Part shown: piece after piece, positions 48,306 through 57,517 of the stretch | How the letters are laid out: each line of letters starts with the position of its first letter | Position numbering within the stretch: the stretch's first letter is position 1 | Assembly (NCBI RefSeq): GCF_014696065.1 | Contig: NZ_JACJPL010000026.1 | Span: 372,001-436,000 of the forward strand | Reading direction: 5' to 3' | Length of the DNA stretch: 64,000 bases | From: Leptolyngbya sp. FACHB-261 | Lineage (GTDB): Bacteria > Cyanobacteriota > Cyanobacteriia > FACHB-261 | The notes under the pieces: model-generated | What the model was told of the DNA's origin: nothing | Databases searched by the model: none | The model's input: the letters and a program-made list of their open reading frames with translations, nothing else | Program-made: the position numbers and the translations under genes

Positions 48306-49345
48306 CAGGTCGCCTTGAAACGGGGACGCAGGATACCCGGAGCTGCTACGGGAGCCATCGGCAAGGGCACAGCCTCCTGCACAGGGAGAACGGTATAAGC
48401 GCCTGCCCAAGTCGCTAGTAACTGGTCCGCCAAGGCCACCGGCTCAGTAGCGTAGCGCAGCCGCCAAGACACAGGCACATCGGTCCAACCGTTATAGGCA
48501 CCAGAAAGGCCACCGCACAGGCTAGCCAGAATTGACGCCGGATTGCCGCAGCGCACAGCTCGTCGGATTGATAGAGAGAAATCGTCTGGCGTGCTCAAGA
48601 AGCAGTAGAAGGCCAGGGCAATGATCGCTGCCGGATCCTGATGCAGGGGAAGCCGCAAACGAGCCGTTTCTAGATCTGCGCCCGCTTCCAGTAGAGCTTG
48701 AGCATCTTGTAAGCGTGCACTCAGTGGGGCCGCCTCGTCTTGCAGATACTCCAGCGTCCGAGGCAGCAACCGTTCGGGTTCTAGCTCGTTGCGAAGCGCA
48801 ATCGCAATTGCGTGGGCAATGGCCAAAGCGCCATACCAAGCATCCAGCGTGTTGTGAGTCAGCACAACTGTCTGGTAGACCTTCTCGCGCAGCACAGCCA
48901 GGTTTTCGTGAAAAAACAGGGCGACCGGCACGATCCGCGCCAGCCCTGGTAGGGCGCGAGCCGTGGTACCTGTCCCACTAGCCTGATGCCAGGGAATCCC
49001 CGCCCTCAAACGGCTAATCGCTGCTGTGGTCGCTTCATCCAGCAAGGTCTCGGCAATCGCTGGTTCCCCAGGGCGGGGTACATTTCCACTCAGACTCGGC
49101 GCACTTTGACGCCAATGCACCAGTTGCTCACCTAAATCTTGTGGATCTACGTCGCCCTTGCGGATCAAACTCGCAGCGTAAATCTGCGCCAGTTGCTGAC
49201 TTTGCAGCACGATCTCCCGCTGCGAGCTAGAGACAGTACGTCTCGGGCTCAAAGGTTGCTGATATTCGGCCAGAACCCCATAGGCTTCGCCAACCAAAGC
49301 TCCGCAAAAGGCGCCACGGAAGCGGTTGCGCAGGGAAGATTTCAT
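48305..49345 (-). CDS. ADP-ribosylglycohydrolase-like protein with degenerate metal motif
   Basis: The 346-residue helical protein begins RFRGAFCGALVGEAYGVLAE, the counterpart of the DraG N-terminal RGALLGLAIGDALG. A C-terminal CGNPASILASLCGGLSGAYN parallels the GGDTDTIAAIAGALAGAYYG motif. The acidic residues of the second motif (DTD) that bind magnesium are replaced (NPA), and the first GD is GE. Hydrolysis of ADP-ribose links is therefore doubtful, and a binding or structural role is possible. It forms an operon with the ChaN-like gene, by a one-base overlap, and is divergent from the small gene at 49583. Confidence 0.75.
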   Translation of the reverse strand: MKSSLRNRFRGAFCGALVGEAYGVLAEYQQPLSPRRTVSSSQREIVLQSQQLAQIYAASLIRKGDVDPQDLGEQLVHWRQSAPSLSGNVPRPGEPAIAETLLDEATTAAISRLRAGIPWHQASGTGTTARALPGLARIVPVALFFHENLAVLREKVYQTVVLTHNTLDAWYGALAIAHAIAIALRNELEPERLLPRTLEYLQDEAAPLSARLQDAQALLEAGADLETARLRLPLHQDPAAIIALAFYCFLSTPDDFSLSIRRAVRCGNPASILASLCGGLSGAYNGWTDVPVSWRLRYATEPVALADQLLATWAGAYTVLPVQEAVPLPMAPVAAPGILRPRFKAT

Positions 49346-49498
49346 GATGACCAGGCTGACGTTATAGAAGCTTAGCCGAAATCCCTAGGTCTGGCGGCTG
49401 TGCCTGTGGGTGGAATCGGCCCTCTGAGACAGCAGGGATCAGCTACACCGCTTAGGAGTCTAAGCGCGATGGCCTGTGATCGAGATGACAACTTCGCC

Positions 49499-49512
49499 GT
49501 GACAGCTGTCAC
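49499..49512. promoter_or_regulatory. 14-bp perfect dyad in a divergent promoter region
   Basis: GTGACAGCTGTCAC is a perfect palindrome located 71-84 bases before the start of the small gene at 49583, between it and the divergent gene starting at 49345. The size and symmetry fit a dimeric repressor operator. The cognate regulator is unknown. Confidence 0.45.
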
Positions 49513-49582
49513 CAGGCCAACGCCGTTCGCCCTGCATACTGACTAGAAGAAACAGGTTTTAACGACGTTATTAGGAGGCTCC

Positions 49583-49774
49583 ATGAGTATTCAGCAGCTT
49601 GTCATGCAGGCCCTATCCGCTCGCCAGCTCTCTAGCTTGGCTGAATGGCGGATTAGCCAATTACTGAGCAATCGTCAGCACACACCCGCTGATCTCAATG
49701 CTCTGAACCGTCTGATGGACGCTCTTGAATGCGGCGAAGTGACAGTGACCTACTCCGAGCAAATCGCCAGCTAA
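49583..49774 (+). CDS. Small conserved helical protein
   Basis: The 63-residue product (SIQQLVMQALSARQLSSLAE, then DLNALNRLMDALECGEVTV) is wholly helical and resembles small cyanobacterial hypotheticals. A strong AGGAGG lies 5 bases before ATG 49583, which is rare in this window and supports expression. Function is unknown. The perfect palindrome at 49499-49512 may control it. Confidence 0.75.
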   Translation: MSIQQLVMQALSARQLSSLAEWRISQLLSNRQHTPADLNALNRLMDALECGEVTVTYSEQIAS

Positions 49775-49893
49775 AGCTAGTCTAGAGCAGCCCCGTTCGG
49801 CTCAAATCTGAGCAACGGATTTGGCTAAAGCTTTGACCGAGACCTTAACTAGAAGCGCTGACTGAAGTATTGGTATCCAATGACTTCAATCCA

Positions 49894-51069
49894 CTACTCC
49901 AAACGCAGATCAGCTCCCCGTGAGTCTTGTGGAATGAAGACTCGATCTGTGGGTAAGGGTGCGATGGGTTCGCTCAGTAGAAATTCCCCAGCTTCGATCC
50001 AGCTTTTGAGCGTTTCAGCTACAGCTCGGGAGAGTGGGATGCTAGCCAGGGGAGCGGTGCGTACGGCGCGACCATCAATCGTAATTCTTCCAGACTTGAG
50101 TTGAGCATAGCTAACCAGGCCGAAGGTAGGCCGAACTCGTCTGGGAATTGAGAAGTCCATTACGGGAGCAACCAGGTCTTGATCCTGGACCGCTGCTTGA
50201 GCAACGACCGTTTCATCGAGCACGGGCAACGGTAGTCCTACGCCTAGCATCAGCGAAGGGCCATAGCCTCGAAAATAGCAACCCCGAACCCACTCGCTAC
50301 TCATTTGGCGCGCGTCACCAATTAGCGCCACAGTTGCAGCAGGCCCGATTGGTGTGCGGTTAGGCAACCGCTTCTGGAGCGGGAAATGTTGAGTTCCTTC
50401 CCAGGCGATGTAGCCGATGCCACCTCCTAAAAAGATGCGACTGCCTACACCCACTGCACGCAGATCTGGATCATTGAGCAGCGGCGACAAAGCACCAGGA
50501 TTGGCGTAGACAGCATTGCCTAAACGAGGTTGCAGTGGCCCCAGATAGGTGTAGAGCGGGCGATCACCTCCATTCACGCCCACAATAAAGTTTTGGTACA
50601 GATTGCGTGGGTTAAACAGATAAAACTGGTTGATCGTGTCGCGGTTGATGGTGGTCTCAAAACTGCCACGGGGATAGCAATCTGTGGGCTGAGCAATGGC
50701 GCGTAGGTTAACCGATTTACCTGCAATCAAGTCCGCAATGACATGTCCACCGCCGCGACGGGGGCTGCCTTCCTCCGCCTCGGCTTCCTGAGCGGCCCCT
50801 AAGTACAAATCCACTGCCCCGAAGCCTGTGTAGGCTAAAACGCCATCCAGCCAACAACTACGGATTTTGATCGGGGGGTCCGTTTGGCCGAGGTTCAGAA
50901 TAGCGCCGGAGGACTCCATCGGCTCGAAGGTGCCTGTGGTGATTACATCGACTTCACGCGCGGTCTGCGCAGTTCCCACCTCCGCCACCCGTGCTTTCAG
51001 TTCTTCGACCGTCAGCACTCGGGCCTTGCGCTGTTGAATTTTTTCGTTAATTTCTGCAATTGTTGCCAT
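49894..51069 (-). CDS. Homocysteine biosynthesis (DUF39) protein, L-aspartate-semialdehyde sulfurtransferase type
   Basis: The 391-residue protein matches the HcyBio/DUF39 family (COG1900): INEKIQQRKARVLTVEEL at the start, QPTDCYPRGSFET with the conserved catalytic Cys, GGGIGYIAWEGTQHFPLQ and RGCYFRGYGPSLMLGVGLP. In methanogens the family, with a NIL-ferredoxin partner, converts aspartate semialdehyde to homocysteine using sulfide. The cyanobacterial role is inferred. No NIL-ferredoxin gene is next to it here. ATG 51069 is the only good start. Confidence 0.9.
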   Translation of the reverse strand: MATIAEINEKIQQRKARVLTVEELKARVAEVGTAQTAREVDVITTGTFEPMESSGAILNLGQTDPPIKIRSCWLDGVLAYTGFGAVDLYLGAAQEAEAEEGSPRRGGGHVIADLIAGKSVNLRAIAQPTDCYPRGSFETTINRDTINQFYLFNPRNLYQNFIVGVNGGDRPLYTYLGPLQPRLGNAVYANPGALSPLLNDPDLRAVGVGSRIFLGGGIGYIAWEGTQHFPLQKRLPNRTPIGPAATVALIGDARQMSSEWVRGCYFRGYGPSLMLGVGLPLPVLDETVVAQAAVQDQDLVAPVMDFSIPRRVRPTFGLVSYAQLKSGRITIDGRAVRTAPLASIPLSRAVAETLKSWIEAGEFLLSEPIAPLPTDRVFIPQDSRGADLRLE

Positions 51070-51256
51070 GAGAAACAGCGTAGCGCCTGATTCGCCAAAC
51101 CCTAGCCAGAGCGTTATTTAAGAGCTTAAGAAACCCTGAACTCTATCCCGCGGTGCTTACCGCCGGGTTAGCCTTCTTTGACAATTTAAACAGAGGGACA
51201 TTAACCAGACCTCTAGATTAGTTCTAGATTGGTTATATAAGATACAGATTCCATCC

Positions 51257-51655
51257 ATGTATTGCATTATTGAGACTCCTGAAGACCGTAAGGTCTATCT
51301 CTGTGAACGGGATTCTGAGGGACTCCTGAGAATTTGGGATAGTGAAGGCAAAGAAATCTCTATTAACCATGCTCCAAGTCCCCTAGCCGTAGCGAGTGAA
51401 CTCATGCGGCGGCATCAGGTCGTCACTGCTGTCCGGCGGCGTTACTACGAGCAACAACAGTATCGGGAGCGATTGGAAACCCCACCGGGGGTTGCCGTGG
51501 GGATGTTTAAGCTAGTTGTGGTTGGGCTAGTTGCGCTGGCGGTTGCTTGGCAAGCTCAAGTGCAGATGAACGCAGTGACACCAGAGCGGCAGGTGACTGA
51601 TTCAGCCGCTACTCAACTCCATAAGTCTCCTGATAGTCCAGCTAGAAAATATTGA
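51257..51655 (+). CDS. Single-pass membrane protein, unknown function
   Basis: The 132-residue product starts MYCIIETPEDRKVYLCERDS, a small beta-rich-looking soluble part of about 75 residues, then a basic segment (RRRYYEQQQYRERLE) and one membrane helix (GMFKLVVVGLVALAVAWQA), with a short Ser/Thr-rich tail. I do not recognise the family. The start is the first ATG. A 15-bp hairpin follows the stop by about 23 bases. Confidence 0.6.
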   Translation: MYCIIETPEDRKVYLCERDSEGLLRIWDSEGKEISINHAPSPLAVASELMRRHQVVTAVRRRYYEQQQYRERLETPPGVAVGMFKLVVVGLVALAVAWQAQVQMNAVTPERQVTDSAATQLHKSPDSPARKY

Positions 51656-51677
51656 GCTGAACATATCCTCTAGCACA

Positions 51678-51714
51678 AATGCAGCCCTGAACTTCATCAG
51701 TTCAGGGCTGCATT
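51678..51714. terminator. Probable bidirectional terminator
   Basis: A 15-bp perfect stem (51678-51692 with 51700-51714, 7-base loop) lies between the convergent genes ending at 51655 and 51763. It lacks a long T run on either side but is placed as a shared terminator. Confidence 0.7.
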
Positions 51715-51762
51715 CGTAAGAGTGAATTTAGCAAGCCAATTTTGTCTGTTTCCAGAAGCGTC

Positions 51763-52968
51763 TTAGAGGCCCTTACTCAGCTCTTGGAGCCTCAGATTTG
51801 CAGGAAAGCTACCCTCTTCTTTAATGCGGTGAATATCAGCTTCAGAGAAAGACCAATTAAGCTTCTGCGACAGAATTCTAACAACATCGCCCCGATCGAT
51901 CAGCCCCTCAACGGCCCCGGTGGGGGCAAGCACAACCAGATAGGGTAAGCCTTGGGTTTCAAGTGTGTCGATCACTGCACAGAGTGGTGCTATAGGAGCA
52001 ATCGTTATCAGCTCGCTCATCGGGTGCAGAATGTACCTTAAGGTTTCGCTGTCCCACAGACTCCGCTCAACCGGTTGCAGATCATTGGCAGTCACAAAGC
52101 CTTTGTAGCGCCCGTCTGCAGTGATGAAATAGATAGGCATTGGCCGATTGCCGAGCAGATACTCGTCAGCAAAGCGGCGCAGACTCAGATTTGCGTCGAG
52201 AACGCGAAACTCGCGGCTCATGCTCTCTGAAGCTGTGATTTGGCTCAGACTCTGCTGAACTTCACTGAGCCGACTATAGGCACTGGCGTTGTTGAAGATA
52301 AACCAGCCAATGAAGGCAATCCACAGCCCACCACTGAGAGAACCAAATAAGCTGCCAGCAACACCTAGAGCAATGGCAGCTAGGCCTAATAATTTGCCAG
52401 TTCGAGCTGCCCAACGAATGCCAGTGAAGCGATTGCCTGTGAGTTGCCAAACAGCAGCTTTGAGAATCTGCCCCCCATCTAAGGGCAAACCTGGAATCAG
52501 ATTAAACAGAGCTAAGACTAGATTGATATGCCAGAGATTATCAATAACTTCCCAGGCCGGAGTGCCCGTTGGCAGTTGTTGACCGAGAACCCAACCGAAC
52601 AAGCCTAAGCCAATACTCACGCAAGGACCTGCTGCCGCTACCCAAAAAGCAGCTGCGGGATTGGGCGATTCTTTGTCAATTGAAGCGATGCCGCCAAACA
52701 AAAACAGGGTGATCGAGTCGACGCCTAATCCCTGAGAGCGGGCGACCAAACTATGGCCCAGCTCGTGCAGTAGCACCGAGGCAAACAGCATCAAAGCAGC
52801 AACCAAACCAGTGCCCCAAGCCAGGGCAGGACCCCAGCCTGGGTAGCGACCGGAAAATTCGATGCCATAGGAGAATGTCAGCAAGCCCAGGATGGCAAAC
52901 CAGGAGTAGTCAACCCTAAGGGGAATGCCAAGGAGGGAGCCAACCTGAAAAGAACTTGCAGACGCCAT
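51763..52968 (-). CDS. Site-2 protease family (M50) with CBS domains
   Basis: From ATG 52968 the 401-residue protein has about five membrane helices with the zinc-binding HELGH (in LLHELGHSLVARSQG) and, further on, NLIPGLPLDGGQIL with the third ligand Asp. Two CBS-like modules (about 245-395: IYFITADGRYKGFVTANDLQ, GLPYLVVLAPTGAVEGLIDR) follow. This is the cyanobacterial SpoIVFB-like group, which cuts substrates within the membrane; CBS domains may sense nucleotides. In-frame start 53040 adds residues before the conserved start and overlaps a small ORF. The substrate is unknown; RskA-like anti-sigma factors are known S2P clients, but the link to the one at 3106 is speculative. Confidence 0.9.
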   Translation of the reverse strand: MASASSFQVGSLLGIPLRVDYSWFAILGLLTFSYGIEFSGRYPGWGPALAWGTGLVAALMLFASVLLHELGHSLVARSQGLGVDSITLFLFGGIASIDKESPNPAAAFWVAAAGPCVSIGLGLFGWVLGQQLPTGTPAWEVIDNLWHINLVLALFNLIPGLPLDGGQILKAAVWQLTGNRFTGIRWAARTGKLLGLAAIALGVAGSLFGSLSGGLWIAFIGWFIFNNASAYSRLSEVQQSLSQITASESMSREFRVLDANLSLRRFADEYLLGNRPMPIYFITADGRYKGFVTANDLQPVERSLWDSETLRYILHPMSELITIAPIAPLCAVIDTLETQGLPYLVVLAPTGAVEGLIDRGDVVRILSQKLNWSFSEADIHRIKEEGSFPANLRLQELSKGL

Positions 52969-52984
52969 GTTAAATGAAGAACCT

Positions 52985-53167
52985 TTAGAAGCCTTTTGCC
53001 ATAAACTGGGCAGCTCTGCCACGCAACGGTGCTGATGCACGCTGAGGCAGGTTGCAAGCGGGATAGTGAGAAATGGACTGCTGCGAATTGTGTTGCGTTT
53101 GAGTGCGAAGTTTTAACGCAGAGCCCACAACAACAAAAGCCAATGCCGACAGCGAAATTACTTCCAT
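52985..53167 (-). CDS. Small protein with N-terminal membrane helix
   Basis: The 60-residue ORF starts MEVISLSALAFVVVGSALKL, one membrane helix, then a Gln/Ser-rich tail. AGGAG lies 8 bases before ATG 53167, among the best ribosome sites in this region. It ends 17 bases before the S2P protease start, in the same direction, so the two may be co-transcribed. No family is recognised. Confidence 0.5.
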   Translation of the reverse strand: MEVISLSALAFVVVGSALKLRTQTQHNSQQSISHYPACNLPQRASAPLRGRAAQFMAKGF

Positions 53168-53318
53168 GGTACCGTCTCCTTTCTATATGCCTCGTCTATA
53201 AAAATTGAATCTGAGTTTGAAGCTGAACCAAGACCTCAAAGTCGGAATGACTATGAGTTAATACTATCCTCAGTCTAGGCAGGTTAGCTAGTCCCCATCC
53301 CCTGTCGCGAGGGTGAGA

Positions 53319-55130
53319 TTACCCCCTACTCGGGTTCGGCTCAGCAACGGCCACAGGGCCTGCGTTAAGTTGCAAGGCGTAGAGGTTAGCGTAGATGCCC
53401 TGCTGGACAATTAACTCGGCGTGAGTTCCTCGCTCGACAATCTGGCCCTGTTGAATCACCAGTACCTGGTCAGCCTGAGTAACGGTGCTCAAGCGATGGG
53501 CAATTACGAAGCTGGTCCGACCAGCTAGCAAGCGGCTAAGGGCAGCCTGAACCAAGGCTTCGGTTCGAGTATCGATGCTGCTGGTCGCCTCATCCAGGAT
53601 GAGAATGCGTGGATCAACCAGCACGGCACGGGCGATGCTAATCAGTTGGCGTTGGCCCTGGCTGAGGTTTGCACCTCGCTCTCCCAAGCGTGTGGCATAG
53701 CCTTGAGGTAACTGCGTGATGAACTCGTGGACGTTGGCGACTTGAGCCGCAGCTTCAATTTCAGCCTGGCTGATTTCAGGACGGCCAAAGGCAATATTCT
53801 CAGCCACACTGCCGCTGAACAGCAGATTGTCTTGGAGCACCAGTCCCATTTGACGGCGCAGACTGGTTTGAGTCACCTTGCGCACGTCAACCCCGTCGAT
53901 GGTGAGCGAACCAGCCGACACATCGTAGAAGCGCAGAATTAAGTTAATCAGGGTGCTTTTGCCTGCGCCTGTAGGACCGACTAAGGCGATCATCTGACCC
54001 GGCTTGGCATGCAGGTTGATATCTTGAAGCACGAACTGCTCTGAACTGTAGCTGAAATCAACTTGGTTAAAGCGAACCTCTCCTTGAATCGGTGGCATCT
54101 CAAAAGCGTCCGCTGCATCTCTTAATTGAGATGGTTCATCCAGTAGTTTGAAAATGCGCTCAGCGCCTGCCAAAGCTGATTGGGCTTGGGTATAGAACTG
54201 ACTCAAAATCTGGATTGGGCGAAAAAACTGCTGAACGTAGAGTAGAAAAGCCGTGACGGTGCCAACAGTTGCATCGCCGCTCACCGTTAGATAGCCGCCA
54301 TAGGCTAGTACAGCAGCTGTTGCCAGGGTATTGAGAAAGTCAATCGAAGGTAAGAAAGCTGCGGTAATCGCGACCGCTTGCACATTGGCATCGCGATTAG
54401 CCGCATTGAGGGTACTGAATTCCTGAATATTGAGTTGTACCCGGTTAAAGGCTTGAGCTTCGCGCACGCTGCCAATGTCTTCTTCCAGCTTGGTAGACAG
54501 ATTGCCAATGGTCTTACGAGTGACCCGAAATCTAGCTCTCGCCCAACGGGCAAATAGACCGGTCGTGCCAATCATCAAGGGAACGATCAAGTTGCTGACC
54601 AAACCCAAACGTAAGTTGATCAACAGCATTGCCAGGACAATACCAATCAGACTGAAGAAGTTACCCAGCATTTGAGCAATAGTTTGACCAAAGGCTTGGT
54701 TAATGACGCTCACGTCATTGATCAAGCGGCTCATTAAATCACCCGCTTCGCTGCGGTCAAAGAAGCTGAGGGGTAAACTCTGGACTTTGGCAAAAATATC
54801 CTGACGCAATTGGGCTAGCATATGCTGCACAATCCAGCCCACTCGATAAATCTGTGCCCGGATTGCGACAACTCCCCCAACGTAAATTGCGGTCAGTAGC
54901 ACCAACATAGCCAGCAGCCCTGGCAAGTTACCGGCGCTGATCAGATTATCTACAGACCAACCCACTAGAAATGGTCCAATTGCTTGAGTAGAGGCACCGG
55001 TCGCAACCAGAAGCAGTGCTGTCACGACCTGTGAGCGATAGGGACGGAGGTATTGCAACAGGCGTAGTAAGGTTGAAATTTGCTGTGTAGCCTTTTGATC
55101 CGCGGCAAGAATAGGTCCGGGGCTCCTCAT
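53319..55130 (-). CDS. ABC exporter half-transporter with consensus ATPase site
   Basis: From ATG 55130 the product is about 603 residues: a six-helix ABC membrane domain (about 30-320) and an ATPase domain with Walker A GPTGAGKST, signature LSQGQ, Walker B ILILDEATSSID (catalytic Glu present) and switch VIAHRLSTV. GAGGAG lies about 8 bases before ATG 55130. It pairs with the upstream gene, whose stop is about 12 bases away, as the catalytic half of a heterodimer of the BmrCD/TM287-288 kind. The substrate could be a drug, lipid or peptide. Confidence 0.92.
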   Translation of the reverse strand: MRSPGPILAADQKATQQISTLLRLLQYLRPYRSQVVTALLLVATGASTQAIGPFLVGWSVDNLISAGNLPGLLAMLVLLTAIYVGGVVAIRAQIYRVGWIVQHMLAQLRQDIFAKVQSLPLSFFDRSEAGDLMSRLINDVSVINQAFGQTIAQMLGNFFSLIGIVLAMLLINLRLGLVSNLIVPLMIGTTGLFARWARARFRVTRKTIGNLSTKLEEDIGSVREAQAFNRVQLNIQEFSTLNAANRDANVQAVAITAAFLPSIDFLNTLATAAVLAYGGYLTVSGDATVGTVTAFLLYVQQFFRPIQILSQFYTQAQSALAGAERIFKLLDEPSQLRDAADAFEMPPIQGEVRFNQVDFSYSSEQFVLQDINLHAKPGQMIALVGPTGAGKSTLINLILRFYDVSAGSLTIDGVDVRKVTQTSLRRQMGLVLQDNLLFSGSVAENIAFGRPEISQAEIEAAAQVANVHEFITQLPQGYATRLGERGANLSQGQRQLISIARAVLVDPRILILDEATSSIDTRTEALVQAALSRLLAGRTSFVIAHRLSTVTQADQVLVIQQGQIVERGTHAELIVQQGIYANLYALQLNAGPVAVAEPNPSRG

Positions 55131-55141
55131 GGCAATGCTCC

Positions 55142-56884
55142 TCAAGCAGTGGCTGGTTGCTTGACCTGGGATTCCAGAATCAAGCCGTAGAGTGGGCTAG
55201 TTCGCATCAATTCATCATGGGTTCCTTGCGCTACTAACCGACCTTGGTCCATCAGCAAAATTCGATCGGCATGCCGCACCGTGCTAATGCGTTGAGCAAT
55301 CACAAGGGCAGTACAGGTTTTGTGACGCATCAAATTGTCAAGGGCTGTTTGAATCTGAGCGGCAGTTTGGGCATCAACTGCAGAAGTACTATCGTCCAAA
55401 ATTAAGATGCGGTAGTCAGTCAGCAACGTGCGGGCGATAGCAATGCGCTGCTTTTGTCCACCGGAAAGACCGACTCCTCGCTCACCTACCAGTGTCTCGT
55501 AGCCTTCTGGCAAACTGGTAATGAATTCATGAATTTGCGCAGTTTTAGCAGCTTCAATAACCTCTTCCAGACTAGCCTGTGATTTAGCATAGGCAATGTT
55601 GTCGCGCAGGCTACCAGAGAAGAGAGTCGTCTCTTGAAACACAATGCCGATGTGAGCGCGCAGGCTTTCCAAAGTCAAATCACGTACATCCCGACCGTCA
55701 ATACGTACGGCTCCCGCTGTGACATCGTAGAAGCGGGGAATCAGGTTCATGATCGTACTTTTGCCTGAGCCTGTCATGCCCAGGATGGCAATCAGCTCTT
55801 TGGATTTGGTCTCAAATGAGATGCCTTTGAGTGCTTCAGTAGTTGAACCGGGATAGCGAAAATGCACATTCTCGAAGGTAATACGACCTGCACAATGTTC
55901 GAAAGGAACTGCATCGGGTCGATTACCAATCTCAATTGTGGCATCAACAACTTCGTAGACACGATCGGCAGAAGCGGCTGCTTGAGCAATTACAGGAGCG
56001 GCAAATCCTACTAATAGAATTGGCTGTAAAATCAGTAATAAATAGGAATTGAAGGCAACTAGCTCGCCAATTGTAAATCGGCCCCTAATTACCTCGGCTC
56101 CCCCATAGCCTACGACTGCCAGGGTAATGAGATTGCTAAGCAGAAAAATCAGTGGAAACGTGTTGCGAATCGCGCTAATGGCCTGCATGTTTACCCTGAT
56201 CAACTCATTATTGAGTTGGCTGTAGCGTACCGTTTCAGTCGCTTCGCGAGCAAATGCCTTAACAACGCGCACACCGACCAAGTTTTCTTGCAAGACTGCG
56301 TTGAGATCACCCAAGCGCTCTTGAGCGAGTCCGAAAATGGTTTGATTCTGACTGAGAAATCGAACTAGAATGACCGCTGCTAGGGGTACCATCACCAACG
56401 TGATTAGGGCCAACTGCCAGTTCATCACCAGCAGAATAACCGCAGTGCTCACCAAAGTAACCACAGAGCCGACAACTTGAATCAAGCTGGTGCCAATGAA
56501 GGTGCGAATCAGCTCAACGTCACTGGTAATTCGGGTGAGAAGTTGTGAGGTTTGAGCCTGATCGTGATAACTGAAGCTGAGATTTTGAATTTTTTTGAAA
56601 ATGCCGTTGCGCAGATCGTAAGCAACACTCTGGGACGCTTGCTCTGCCCAAAAACTTTGGCCAAAATTGAATAGTCCTCTTCCTAGAGCGACCAGAACCA
56701 TCGCGGCGGAGCAGTAGAGAACGATTTGTAGATCCTGCCGAGCAATACCTTGGTCAATCCCCCAACGAAAAAGCTGGGGCGTAATCGCGTTCGCTGCTGT
56801 CAACAGCAGCAAACTTAGAGCTGCACCGAACACAATTAGCCAGTAAGCCTTCAGGCTACTCAGAACGCGTTGGAGTGAATGCAT
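55142..56884 (-). CDS. ABC exporter half-transporter with degenerate ATPase site
   Basis: The 580-residue protein has a six-helix membrane domain and an ATPase with Walker A GMTGSGKST, signature LSGGQ, Walker B ILILDDSTSAVD (Asp instead of catalytic Glu) and switch VIAQRISTV (Gln instead of His). This is the non-catalytic partner typical of heterodimeric exporters such as BmrC or TM287. The signature of this half and the Walker motifs of the 53319 gene would form the active composite site. The two genes are adjacent on one strand and probably one operon, with this one first. Confidence 0.93.
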   Translation of the reverse strand: MHSLQRVLSSLKAYWLIVFGAALSLLLLTAANAITPQLFRWGIDQGIARQDLQIVLYCSAAMVLVALGRGLFNFGQSFWAEQASQSVAYDLRNGIFKKIQNLSFSYHDQAQTSQLLTRITSDVELIRTFIGTSLIQVVGSVVTLVSTAVILLVMNWQLALITLVMVPLAAVILVRFLSQNQTIFGLAQERLGDLNAVLQENLVGVRVVKAFAREATETVRYSQLNNELIRVNMQAISAIRNTFPLIFLLSNLITLAVVGYGGAEVIRGRFTIGELVAFNSYLLLILQPILLVGFAAPVIAQAAASADRVYEVVDATIEIGNRPDAVPFEHCAGRITFENVHFRYPGSTTEALKGISFETKSKELIAILGMTGSGKSTIMNLIPRFYDVTAGAVRIDGRDVRDLTLESLRAHIGIVFQETTLFSGSLRDNIAYAKSQASLEEVIEAAKTAQIHEFITSLPEGYETLVGERGVGLSGGQKQRIAIARTLLTDYRILILDDSTSAVDAQTAAQIQTALDNLMRHKTCTALVIAQRISTVRHADRILLMDQGRLVAQGTHDELMRTSPLYGLILESQVKQPATA

Positions 56885-57511
56885 AAACCTGAATCTCCTC
56901 CACTCAAGAAAACGTGAAGCTGATCATTTGGCAGGGCTGAGTCAGTCTAGAACTTCTCGACTCAAAGTTTGCATGGCCTCTGGACTAACACTAGATCTGG
57001 CGCCTAACACAGGTGTCAGTGCGCATCACCCTATCACGCCTACCTGCTGTGATGGTTCTCTACCCCTCAATGTCTTAACCAATCCCTAATTGGAAAGACA
57101 AAGAAAGTAAATTTTAGGTGCAGTGGCTGTTTAGATTTCAACAAAAAAGTCAACAAAAAACGAGATTGAAACAGCACGATGCAAGAAATATGGTGATTAT
57201 TCGCGGCTGTCTTTGCCTGACCCCACTTAAAAACTTGACCCCTTAAACTATTTCTATAGTAAGAGAATTCCGTAATTTTACAGATCTTTGCTCTACAGAG
57301 TTTTTTTCTTTTAGAGAATTACTCGGTTGCCATGTTCTTGGTATGAATAAGCACATAAAAATGAGCAAAAAATGAACATGCATTAACCTGTTGATTTGAG
57401 CTTGAAACGGCCCATCCTAGAAAAGACAGGTCCCATGAGCCAACCCCCTAAGCTCCTCGATCCAATTTTCAAGAACTAAGCGCTTAGCCGATTGCACGAA
57501 CAGTATATTTT
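56885..57511. other. Divergent intergenic region
   Basis: About 630 bases separate the ABC operon and the kinase gene at 57518, which point away from each other, so both promoters must be here. The part at 57105-57370 is AT-rich. No gene or clear operator was seen. Confidence 0.45.
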
Positions 57512-57517
57512 TTGAAA

